Below, piece after piece: positions 1 to 5,212 of a stretch of 5,826 bases of DNA (within the stretch, counting starts at the first letter, position 1; each line of letters starts with the position of its first letter). The position numbers and the translations under genes are program-made. Under the pieces are notes generated by a model that searched no databases, was not told the origin of the DNA, and saw only the letters and a program-made list of their open reading frames with translations. This DNA is from Halanaerobiaceae bacterium (GTDB lineage: Bacteria; Bacillota_F; Halanaerobiia; Halanaerobiales; CSSED10-376): contig PWOK01000261.1 in the NCBI GenBank assembly GCA_003557445.1, positions 1 through 5,826 of the forward strand, written 5' to 3'.

Positions 1-177
1 AGGGATAAATGTATGGTGTCCAAGAAAATAAAAGTTTCCTTCTATTCCTCCTACGAAAGGACAAATTACATCGGTGGAAGTGACTCGGGTGGACTTGCAT
101 ATATCAAGTTTAGGGCAGTCCCGACACTTAAGCGGAGACCACCCGAACATCACTACTGCTTCTGCCCAGTCTCGGAC
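1..177 (-). CDS. Tail assembly chaperone extension reached by -1 frameshift (T-like, partial)
   Basis: The -1 frame relative to the chaperone gene is open from 207 to the window edge at 1, without a stop. A slip at AAG (179-177) would add at least 59 residues, joining ...AHEDLEK to VRDWAEAVVMFGWSP and so continuing the same helix naturally. The added part holds four cysteines: C-x2-C in KCRDCPK, then one five residues later in LDIC, and one twelve residues later in VICPF. This suggests a zinc or disulfide site. The fusion would be at least 164 residues. Independent expression from ATG 148-150 looks poor, because no Shine-Dalgarno precedes it whereas every complete gene here has one. The total length, C-terminus and following gene are outside the window. 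The open frame is observed; the fusion is inferred from synteny and known recoding in tail chaperone genes. Confidence 0.55.
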
Positions 178-491
178 TTTTCCAAGTCTTCGTGTGCGGA
201 AAAAGCCTTAATCATACGTTCAAAAAGAGTATCTTCCTTATCCTTATTGTTAGTATGGTCTTCCAAAATGGCGTCCATGACAGCTTTTTTATTTGCCTCA
301 GTTACAGAGGCATCTCCGTCTTCATCAGTGAACCCCTTAAAGTCCACTATGGCCTTTCTCAGATTTGTAACAATATCTGTTGTTACGTCTCCTGTAATTG
401 TTTGCTCCTCTGTAAAAAGGGTTTTCATTTTTACAGTTTCTTCTCCGTTGGGATTTGTAACTGTTACAGTTTTTCTTCTTTTGATACGCAT
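153..491 (-). CDS. Probable tail assembly chaperone, short form (G-like)
   Basis: This is a 112-residue charged protein. The N-terminus is basic (MRIKRRKTVTVTNPNG), then mixed strand/helix with a long helical part from about 62 to the end (EANKKAVMDAILEDH and LFERMIKAFSAHEDLEK). Size, position just after the tail tube gene and an open overlapping -1 frame fit the tail assembly chaperones that load on the tape measure protein during tail assembly. They are usually made as a short form and a longer frameshifted form. The sequence itself has no decisive motif; synteny and the recoding signal carry the call. ATG 489-491 has AGGAG five bases upstream (495-499), a slightly weaker site than its neighbours. 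The gene lies immediately behind the terminator at 508-538, so it depends on read-through. The frame ends with TAG TGA (155-150), a double stop. Confidence 0.6.
   Translation of the reverse strand: MRIKRRKTVTVTNPNGEETVKMKTLFTEEQTITGDVTTDIVTNLRKAIVDFKGFTDEDGDASVTEANKKAVMDAILEDHTNNKDKEDTLFERMIKAFSAHEDLEKSETGQKQ
177..183 (-). promoter_or_regulatory. Candidate -1 ribosomal slippery site GGAAAAG
   Basis: In the zero frame the chaperone codons are TTG GAA AAG at 185-177, so the heptamer G-GAA-AAG sits in the X-XXY-YYZ phase. The AAG codon can re-pair perfectly with AAA after a -1 slip; the preceding GAA to GGA re-pairing is imperfect, so it may act as an A-AAG tetramer. It lies inside the only stretch where both frames are open: the -1 frame has a TAA at 208-210 and the zero frame ends at 153. 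No other good slippery run lies in that overlap; TTTTTCC (207-200 region) would mispair. Confidence 0.55.
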
Positions 492-507
492 AGTCGCTCC
501 TATAAAT

Positions 508-538
508 AAAAAATCTCCCTACCTAAAGAGGCAGGGAG
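508..538 (-). terminator. Intrinsic terminator after the tail tube gene
   Basis: Read on the minus strand, CTCCCTGCC (538-530) pairs with GGTAGGGAG (523-515), nine pairs including one G-U, around a six-base loop. It is followed by A and TTTTTT (513-508), a full U-tract. It begins seven bases after the tail tube stop and ends before the next gene's ribosome site, which lies only about ten bases further on. This is the best terminator in the window. Since the chaperone and later tail genes lie downstream, it is presumably leaky or bypassed by antitermination. Confidence 0.85.
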
Positions 539-545
539 TAATGGT

Positions 546-1940
546 TTATGCCTTCGGTGCGAAACCGTTAGCGGGGTTATTATCACGGACACGGAAAACC
601 ACAGGGGAATCCGCATATACTTCATCGTACAGCCAGTCTGTGAACTTATGAGTGTCACACACTGCGTGGATATTAAGTTCTACAGGCTCTTGAGCCACAG
701 GGGAGTCATCAGCACCGGCTTGGTCAAGGGAAAAAGACTTAACAATCAACTCTTGCATAAGCCCGCCTTTATTCCAAGCATACCGAGCACCGAGATGCTG
801 TCTCAAGTCTCTCCACTCCTGAAATTGTGTACCTGATTGACGCCCGATTGTGACAGAAGATGTTACATCATAATGTCCCTCAAGGTTGGGTTCCATTATG
901 TAGTAACCCGAAGCAGAAGACTGTAGGCGGTCTAAAGAGAAACTTACCTCAGTATCCAACTCCGTAACTTCCATGTCTACTTTAGTAGCATCCTCAAAGT
1001 TTTCACCCTCCACGTGAGCAAACATCTCTGCTGTCATTTGGGAGTGTACGACATTATCCGTAGTCTGTTTCAGGTTGCAGGGCATGGAAAAGTCAACCGG
1101 TGTAATCGACTCGCCATTATCTTTACGAGCATTATCGCTTCCGATAATCCTCACATTGTGACCGGCAGTGGTATGAGAAATGTTCACATACTCTCCGGCA
1201 CTGGAAGATAGACTAAAATTTTCTGCCATAACATTAGGAGACACGAGATAGTAATCGTGGTAAGACTTGGCAAAGGTCTGATACAGTTGCCGTGTGCGGC
1301 CGGATAGGTCAAGGTCAGAAAGTTTTGCCGCTTCTTTAGATGAAAAATCTCTTTGCTTACGATCTCTGGGCAACTCATACTGATGCTCATACATATTACC
1401 AAATGTATGGGATGTAGTAATATCGTCACCTGCCGTAGCAGTAAGAGTTTCTGAAGAGCTGGACTCTGAAATAGTTGCATCGGCAACGTTATCGAAGATA
1501 AAAAGGCGAATATTGTTCCCCATTATATCCTTGTAGTTTTCCTCCCTGAGAAAATTCAAAGTATTAGCGGCATCGTCTGTGAACTCATCGTCTTTAGCAG
1601 GCGTGATTTCCAGATCTCCGACACGGTATACCGACACAGGATGGACAGTTTCAAAACCCCAAGCCCACAGGTAATCTGAATTACGTCCCGTAAAACGGTT
1701 AACATACTCATAGTTGTTATCACAGTTTATTCTTCCAAGTTGTTCCTCCTGCTTATACGGGGCAGAAGTTATGGACTCATCTGTAATGGTATCAAATTCT
1801 TTTTGAAGGGGCATAGCCGTATATGGTCGCCCTGCTTCGCTTGATAATTCATTTCGAGAATCAAAATCCCCGAAACCTCCGTGGTTTACACCGTTTTCGA
1901 AGCCAACGGCTCCCGTTTGATTTACTCGGCTTGTTGCCAT
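546..1940 (-). CDS. Probable major tail (tube) protein
   Basis: This is a 464-residue protein that would polymerise into the tail tube through which DNA passes. Support comes from its position after the tail terminator gene and before a chaperone pair with a frameshift signature, and from features of tail tube proteins: a strand pair around DYYLVSPNVMAENFSLSSSA (229-248), then a conserved-looking VNISHTTAG (252-260), and a second half with SFSLDRL (333-339) and NLEGHYDVTSSVTI (352-365) followed by a helix with FQEWRDLRQHL (373-383). These resemble the 'V-x-S-x-x-x-x-x-x-G-x-x-V-x-x-x-x-x-x-G' and 'G-S-(V/L)-T' elements of phage tube families. The N-terminal about 60 residues are Gly/Ser/Asn-rich and probably flexible. 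It is long for a tube subunit, so extra surface domains are likely. ATG 1938-1940 has AGGAGG five bases upstream. A strong terminator follows its TAA. Confidence 0.6.
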   Translation of the reverse strand: MATSRVNQTGAVGFENGVNHGGFGDFDSRNELSSEAGRPYTAMPLQKEFDTITDESITSAPYKQEEQLGRINCDNNYEYVNRFTGRNSDYLWAWGFETVHPVSVYRVGDLEITPAKDDEFTDDAANTLNFLREENYKDIMGNNIRLFIFDNVADATISESSSSETLTATAGDDITTSHTFGNMYEHQYELPRDRKQRDFSSKEAAKLSDLDLSGRTRQLYQTFAKSYHDYYLVSPNVMAENFSLSSSAGEYVNISHTTAGHNVRIIGSDNARKDNGESITPVDFSMPCNLKQTTDNVVHSQMTAEMFAHVEGENFEDATKVDMEVTELDTEVSFSLDRLQSSASGYYIMEPNLEGHYDVTSSVTIGRQSGTQFQEWRDLRQHLGARYAWNKGGLMQELIVKSFSLDQAGADDSPVAQEPVELNIHAVCDTHKFTDWLYDEVYADSPVVFRVRDNNPANGFAPKA

Positions 1941-1941
1941 A

Positions 1942-2376
1942 TCATCCTCCTATAGGGGTGTCAAATGTAACTGTTACTGTAAAGGCAAACCCTGCAACAG
2001 GGTCTGTTTCCAGTGTAGTAAAAAATATTTTTCCCACATCCATTTTATACATGTTTTCTATGCTAATAATCCCTTGCTGGGTGTCAGCATAAATCGAGAA
2101 AATTTTACGCTTCATCAATTTAGCCATATCTACTGTTTCCTTGATGAAACCCAACCCAGGTTTTCCTTCAGCATAGAAATATATGTTAAAGATAAATGTT
2201 TCTATTTGGTTTGATTGAGTGGTGAAATCCCCGTCACCAATATCTACTAAATCCATTTCCACTCGGGGGAGTTCTTCTCTTGTAGGGTCTGCGGAGGCAT
2301 CCCAGTCTTTCACCACTTCTTTACCTTGAAAATAAAGGTTGGACATTTTTTTGTCCACATAATCCAAAATGTTCAT
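1942..2376 (-). CDS. Probable tail terminator / tail completion protein
   Basis: This is a 144-residue protein located exactly where a tail terminator is expected, between the gp10-like neck gene and the tail tube gene. The visible layout is an N-terminal helix (about 3-14), a strand with many aromatic residues, ETFIFNIYFYAEG (59-71), a central helix FIKETVDMAKLMKRKIF (77-93), two short strands around 102-121, and a final alternating strand GFAFTVTVTFDTPI (129-142). This alternating alpha/beta layout and size suit the proteins that cap the growing tail tube and dock it to the head, but I see no signature motif. A tail-tube-related or other neck protein cannot be excluded. The ATG 2374-2376 overlaps the upstream TGA by four bases and has AGGAGG five bases ahead. 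Its last two Gly codons (GGA GGA) form the Shine-Dalgarno of the tail tube gene, which starts one base after this stop. Confidence 0.55.
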   Translation of the reverse strand: MNILDYVDKKMSNLYFQGKEVVKDWDASADPTREELPRVEMDLVDIGDGDFTTQSNQIETFIFNIYFYAEGKPGLGFIKETVDMAKLMKRKIFSIYADTQQGIISIENMYKMDVGKIFFTTLETDPVAGFAFTVTVTFDTPIGG

Positions 2377-3032
2377 CCGATCCTCCTGTTATACCAAGCA
2401 GAAAATTGTTCCATCTCTCTTCTAACTAACCCTTTCCAACGTCCTCGGATAGACTTAAAAGCAGGGGATAAATACGGTCGGCCCATGTGTTCTTGCATTA
2501 TTCTGAAGTGTATACTTCTTTTTGCGTTTTTTAAACCTTGGTTCTTTTCGAGACTATCATCATAGTATCTCTGTGAGTCCGAGTCGATTCCAGCGGTAGA
2601 GAAGTCATTTGTCTTCCACTTGTGGTGCAGGGCAGCCGAACCTGATCTAACATAAGGAGACCACTTACCTATAAGTGTATCACCGATGAGATACATGGTT
2701 CCATGAAAGGTTTTTAAAATGTGCCTATTGGTGTTACTCTTTTTCCTTCTAAGGTACTCCCAAGATCTATCTAGGTCACCTTCAGATTTACCGCCCTCCA
2801 CTATGGCTTTTCTAAGGGTTCCAGTTCTGTGGGTTAGCTTGTTAGGTAGTGATGGTAAATCTCTATACCATAGATTCTTAGGGTTTTCCCTTATATGGTT
2901 TAAACTCTCTCGTTTTACGTCAAACAACATTCTACCCATAGCTCTTTTAGCGTAGTATCTGTACTCTTTAAGAGTCTTAGGTTGCATTTGTCTTATTTGT
3001 GCCGCATTAGCCAGCCTTACGGTTATTTTCAT
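2373..3032 (-). CDS. Head-tail completion protein, HK97 gp10-like
   Basis: This is a 219-residue, strongly basic protein. Two landmarks support the family: HRTGTLRKAI at about 68-77, the typical 'TG-x-L-R-x-(S/A)-I' element, and HMGRPYLSPAF at about 182-192, matching the 'xRPFLxPAx' element near the C-terminus of HK97 gp10-like neck proteins. Between them are WSPYVRSGSAALHH (124-137), corresponding to the usual 'YA-x-x-x-E-x-G' stretch, and a C-terminal helix that usually closes the fold. Members sit at the head-tail interface and help complete the connector or tail end. At 219 residues it is longer than many members (often 110-160); the N-terminal about 60 residues and the segment 85-110 account for the excess. 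The start ATG 3030-3032 has GGGAGG four bases upstream. The stop TGA overlaps the next start as ATGA, implying coupled translation with the tail terminator gene. Confidence 0.7.
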   Translation of the reverse strand: MKITVRLANAAQIRQMQPKTLKEYRYYAKRAMGRMLFDVKRESLNHIRENPKNLWYRDLPSLPNKLTHRTGTLRKAIVEGGKSEGDLDRSWEYLRRKKSNTNRHILKTFHGTMYLIGDTLIGKWSPYVRSGSAALHHKWKTNDFSTAGIDSDSQRYYDDSLEKNQGLKNAKRSIHFRIMQEHMGRPYLSPAFKSIRGRWKGLVRREMEQFSAWYNRRIG

Positions 3033-3058
3033 AATTCCTCCCTGAGTTACTAAACTTA

Positions 3059-3103
3059 CTCAACTTATATAAACCCCAAATCTTGAGGCTTATAAAAGTT
3101 GAG
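3059..3103 (-). promoter_or_regulatory. Second hairpin sharing an arm with the capsid terminator
   Basis: Plus-strand arms 3059-3072 (CTCAACTTATATAA) and 3090-3103 (TTATAAAAGTTGAG) are complementary at 13 of 14 positions around a 17-base loop. Bases 3099-3103 also belong to the 3' arm of the terminator stem, so the two structures cannot both be complete. The loop includes CCTCAA on the transcript, a second possible partner for the terminator's 5' arm. It lies between the coat stop and the ribosome site of the next gene (GGGAGG, 3037-3042). A role in read-through, RNA processing or message stability is inference. Confidence 0.5.
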
Positions 3104-3121
3104 GGGCAATTAGCCCCTCAA
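3094..3121 (-). terminator. Terminator hairpin directly after the major capsid gene
   Basis: A perfect 9-bp inverted repeat, TTGAGGGGC (3099-3107) and GCCCCTCAA (3113-3121) on the plus strand, encloses a five-base loop. Read on the minus strand, the GC-rich stem is followed by C and then TTTT (3097-3094), a short U-tract. It starts five bases after the capsid stop codon. The short U-tract suggests incomplete termination, letting part of transcription continue into the neck genes. Confidence 0.65.
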
Positions 3122-3126
3122 ACTAT

Positions 3127-4110
3127 CTACTCAGTAAAAACGTCTTTAAGTTTAAAACCGTAATCCGAGTTTACTTTAAGTCCACGAAATTCCGATACGC
3201 GAACATTCTCCCCCATTACGTCCTTATCTTCCCAAGAGTCAATAAGGTACGATGTAGTCCAACCTCTCCAAGCAGGTTGAAAGCCGATACCTTGAACAGC
3301 CCGTTGCAGGGAGCCACCCGGGGAGGGGATATAAACAAGCATATCCTCATCAGCATACATATCAGTAAAGTTGTTGCTGGAAGCCTCAAATTTACTGTCA
3401 TCATACAGAGAACCTACAATGCGAACACCGCCAACTCTTGCTACTTTAGCAATGGCTTGGCGTTGAACATCGTCTGTGGCAAGGGTCAAGTTGTCAGTAT
3501 ATTTAAACCGGTCACTGTCTACCAGTTGATCAATAAGTTTAAACATAGCATCTTCTGTCATGGCGATCCAGTAAGCCTTACGCATGAGACCTGTTCTCGA
3601 ACGAATCTTATCTACGGCATCGGAGACCTCGGAAATAAACGAGTCAAGTCCACCGGTGGAGTTGTCAAACTTCGTACTCGGAGTGGAAACATAGTCCGCC
3701 CCTGTGAATATATCATCAGACATAAACTTTTGAGCCAGTCGATACTTCCGAGAAGTAAGAAGAATATCCCGAACATGTTGTGCGGCCTCAACTTCGAGAT
3801 CGAAGCTGTATTTACCTTTAACCATGTTATTTTCAACCGTGTCAATGACTGTTTTATTCCAGTACATCCGGGTCTGATAAGAATCTTCCCCAAAGTTGAA
3901 ACGGGATTCAGGAGCTGTGCCCCCTTGAGACCGTTTATTGTCCATAACTTTCTTATGGGCACCGGCCTCAATAGTAGGCATGCTTCCTGCCGGAAGATCT
4001 ACAGGGACAACTGGAAACAAGGAATCTTCTTGCACCGTATCCGCAGGGCTGGTTTTGTTAAGCATTCGACGAATATCATCTCGAACGTTAAGATTTGATC
4101 TGTTAATCAT
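3127..4110 (-). CDS. Major capsid protein (HK97-fold type)
   Basis: This 327-residue protein would form the icosahedral shell. The start ATG 4108-4110 is preceded by AAGGAGG with a four-base AAAA spacer, one of the strongest ribosome sites here. The N-terminus (about 1-40) is short and helical, followed by an LFPVVPVDLPAGSMPT segment (31-46), compatible with an N-arm. A central helix-rich part (about 90-135, EVEAAQHVRDILLTSRKYRLA) resembles the spine-helix region of HK97-fold coats. The C-terminal part has the aromatic run GIGFQPAWRGW (about 275-285) and a VRVSEFRGLKVNSDYGF segment (305-321), typical of the last beta strands of coat proteins. There is no long N-terminal delta domain, consistent with a separate scaffold gene. 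Order (scaffold, decoration, coat, neck) supports the call strongly. A terminator hairpin begins five bases after its TAG, as expected for a gene needing high expression. The exact coat family is not assigned. Confidence 0.8.
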   Translation of the reverse strand: MINRSNLNVRDDIRRMLNKTSPADTVQEDSLFPVVPVDLPAGSMPTIEAGAHKKVMDNKRSQGGTAPESRFNFGEDSYQTRMYWNKTVIDTVENNMVKGKYSFDLEVEAAQHVRDILLTSRKYRLAQKFMSDDIFTGADYVSTPSTKFDNSTGGLDSFISEVSDAVDKIRSRTGLMRKAYWIAMTEDAMFKLIDQLVDSDRFKYTDNLTLATDDVQRQAIAKVARVGGVRIVGSLYDDSKFEASSNNFTDMYADEDMLVYIPSPGGSLQRAVQGIGFQPAWRGWTTSYLIDSWEDKDVMGENVRVSEFRGLKVNSDYGFKLKDVFTE

Positions 4111-4123
4111 TTTTCCTCCTTAA

Positions 4124-4492
4124 TTATAGAATGAACAGGCGAGCGGTGATGATATCTCCCGATACCCCGTCTTCACACGCCTGTGCAAGCTGATCTGCTG
4201 TTGTTGTTTCTTTAACGGCTTTTCCATCGGCATCGGACGAAAGACCATCTCCTTTTGACACGGTTTCGGCAAGCTCTATGAGAACTTCCGAATTAGTGTA
4301 CCCTACCGGCAGGTAGGATATTGCGTAGTTGTACTCTGCTTCAGAGTCTGAAACGGAAACTGCATTCCCATCAGAATCACTGTATGCGGCTTTGTTTGTT
4401 GCAGGTGTCACCTGTACAAAACGAGCTTTTTTAATCTCATCTGTAGGCTCTGTTTCTGCAAAAAACGGTGCCAGTCTTGGCCCAGTAAGCAT
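4124..4492 (-). CDS. Putative capsid decoration protein (short paralog)
   Basis: This is a 122-residue acidic protein, paralogous to the two flanks of the preceding gene and lacking its inserted domain. After MLTGPRLAPF and an acidic spacer come PATNKAAY (about 30-37), NAVSVS (43-48), EAEYN (51-55), SYLPVGY (59-65), TVSKGD (77-82), a DADGKAV turn (88-94) and LAQACEDGV-x-GD (102-113). It ends in a hydrophobic RLFIL strand. The length and KGD/DG/AQACEDG spacing suit a compact beta-sandwich-like head decoration protein; a minor structural protein of another kind is possible. The ATG at 4490-4492 has AGGAGG five bases upstream, overlapping the stop of the long paralog. The TAA lies 13 bases before the coat ATG, so the gene is almost certainly co-transcribed with it. 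Two decoration-like genes in tandem suggest duplication followed by domain gain or loss in one copy. Confidence 0.65.
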   Translation of the reverse strand: MLTGPRLAPFFAETEPTDEIKKARFVQVTPATNKAAYSDSDGNAVSVSDSEAEYNYAISYLPVGYTNSEVLIELAETVSKGDGLSSDADGKAVKETTTADQLAQACEDGVSGDIITARLFIL

Positions 4493-4501
4493 AGTTACCT
4501 C

Positions 4502-5212
4502 CTATAATACGGTTAATCTTGCTACAATTAAATCCCCCTCAACCCCGTCTTCACAGGCCTGAGCTAATTCTGCTCCCTCTGATTTGATAGCGGTTCCGTC
4601 GGAAAGGGATTCCAAAGCATCCCCCTTAGAAACCGTTCCACCAAGTTTTATCAATACCTCTTTCTCATCATACCCCACAGGCAAGTAAGAAACGCAGTTA
4701 TTGTACTCAGCCTCCATGTTAGAAACTGATACTGCATTAGCATCTGCATCCGAGTCACTTCCACCAGTGAGTGTTTCCTCACCCCACGATCCGTTAGTTA
4801 CAGTATCGGTTGTGGTAACGTCATTACCCTCAGTACCTACTGATACGTAAGTAACAGTGACTTCTTCCGCGTCTGCCTCAGCAGTAACCAATTCTGAGTT
4901 GGCGTTGATTGCATCGGCAAGAGCGGTGGCAGCACCAGAATCGGAAGTGTCTTCTGATACATCTACTTTTATTACCCCCGCTGGGGCAGAGGCCGTTCCC
5001 TCATCGAAAATGTATTCTTCATCTCCGATCTCCACTTTTTCGTCCTCTGAAACAGAGCCAGTTAAGGTGAAAACACCTGTAGCTGCCTCAGCCTCAGTAC
5101 CCCGGTCATAAGAGGCTTTACCCGTTGCAGGGTTTACCTTTATGAACCTAAACTGTTCCACCTCATCTTCCTTCTCGGCAAGATAAGGGGCTTTTCTCAT
5201 ACCCTGTAACAT
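4502..5212 (-). CDS. Putative capsid decoration protein with an inserted extra domain (long paralog)
   Basis: This is a 236-residue acidic protein. Its first 35 residues and last 85 residues align with the next gene, which starts MLTGPRLAPF where this one starts MLQGMRKAPY. Shared blocks include PAT-x-KA-x-Y near residue 30, NAVSVS and EAEYN at 159-171, SYLPVGY at 175-181, TVSKGD at 193-198 and LAQACEDGV at 216-224. The 'V-x-KGD-x-L...DG-x-A(I/V)...AQACEDG-x-x-GD' pattern resembles small beta-rich head decoration or cement proteins that bind the capsid surface; I infer that role from it and from location directly before the coat gene. Residues about 36-151 are an extra domain absent from the paralog. 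I chose ATG 5210-5212 over an in-frame TTG at 5216-5218 because it aligns with the paralog's Met, overlaps the upstream stop as TAATG, and has GGAG at 5221-5224 eight bases upstream. It ends in TAG inside the next gene's Shine-Dalgarno. Confidence 0.65.
   Translation of the reverse strand: MLQGMRKAPYLAEKEDEVEQFRFIKVNPATGKASYDRGTEAEAATGVFTLTGSVSEDEKVEIGDEEYIFDEGTASAPAGVIKVDVSEDTSDSGAATALADAINANSELVTAEADAEEVTVTYVSVGTEGNDVTTTDTVTNGSWGEETLTGGSDSDADANAVSVSNMEAEYNNCVSYLPVGYDEKEVLIKLGGTVSKGDALESLSDGTAIKSEGAELAQACEDGVEGDLIVARLTVL
4760..5107 (-). other. Inserted beta-rich domain within the long decoration paralog
   Basis: Residues about 36-151 of the long paralog have no counterpart in the short one: the PAT-x-KA-x-Y block is followed by SDSDG-NAVSVS directly in the short protein, but only after about 116 extra residues in the long one. 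The insert runs through GVFTLTGSVSEDEKVEIG, EYIFDEG, GAATALADAINANSELV, a short VTVTYVSVGTEGNDV stretch, and ends near SWGEETLTGG. The order 'xLTG-x-V-x(2)-G/D-E-x-V-x-IG-x-x-x-Y-x-F', 'A-A-x-A-L-A-x-A-I-N', 'V-T-V-T...GT-x-GN' and 'W-x-x-x-TL-x-GG' matches, from memory, a module recurring in many phage virion surface proteins; I cannot name its family with certainty. It is probably exposed on the capsid exterior. Confidence 0.7.

Noticed and set aside
47..52. AGGAGG on the minus strand inside the frameshift extension
   Set aside because: No ATG or GTG lies within a usable distance before the window edge (only a TTG about 24 bases on), so it is probably just the Val-Gly-Gly coding sequence.
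1..150. Independent gene starting at ATG 148-150 in the -1 frame
   Set aside because: No Shine-Dalgarno precedes this ATG, unlike all complete genes here, and the frame is open well upstream of it into the chaperone gene, which favours frameshift expression. It cannot be fully excluded without the downstream sequence.
13..651. Plus-strand open frame of 212 residues across the chaperone and the tail tube 3' end
   Set aside because: It runs through the terminator hairpin and both coding regions in antisense, with no ribosome site or motif.
1184..1486. Minus-strand 100-residue open frame inside the tail tube gene
   Set aside because: It is fully contained in another frame of a larger, better-supported gene, with no ribosome site.
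3277..4098. Long plus-strand open frame (273 residues) opposite the capsid gene
   Set aside because: It starts at TTG with no good ribosome site, its product has no recognisable motif, and it lies wholly antisense to a well-supported coat gene; it is a frame shadow.
4505..4533. Possible minus-strand promoter before the short decoration gene (TATTAT with an AT-rich hexamer 17 bases upstream)
   Set aside because: The -35 match (TTTAAT) is poor, and the TATTAT overlaps the Leu-stop-Shine-Dalgarno sequence that explains it.
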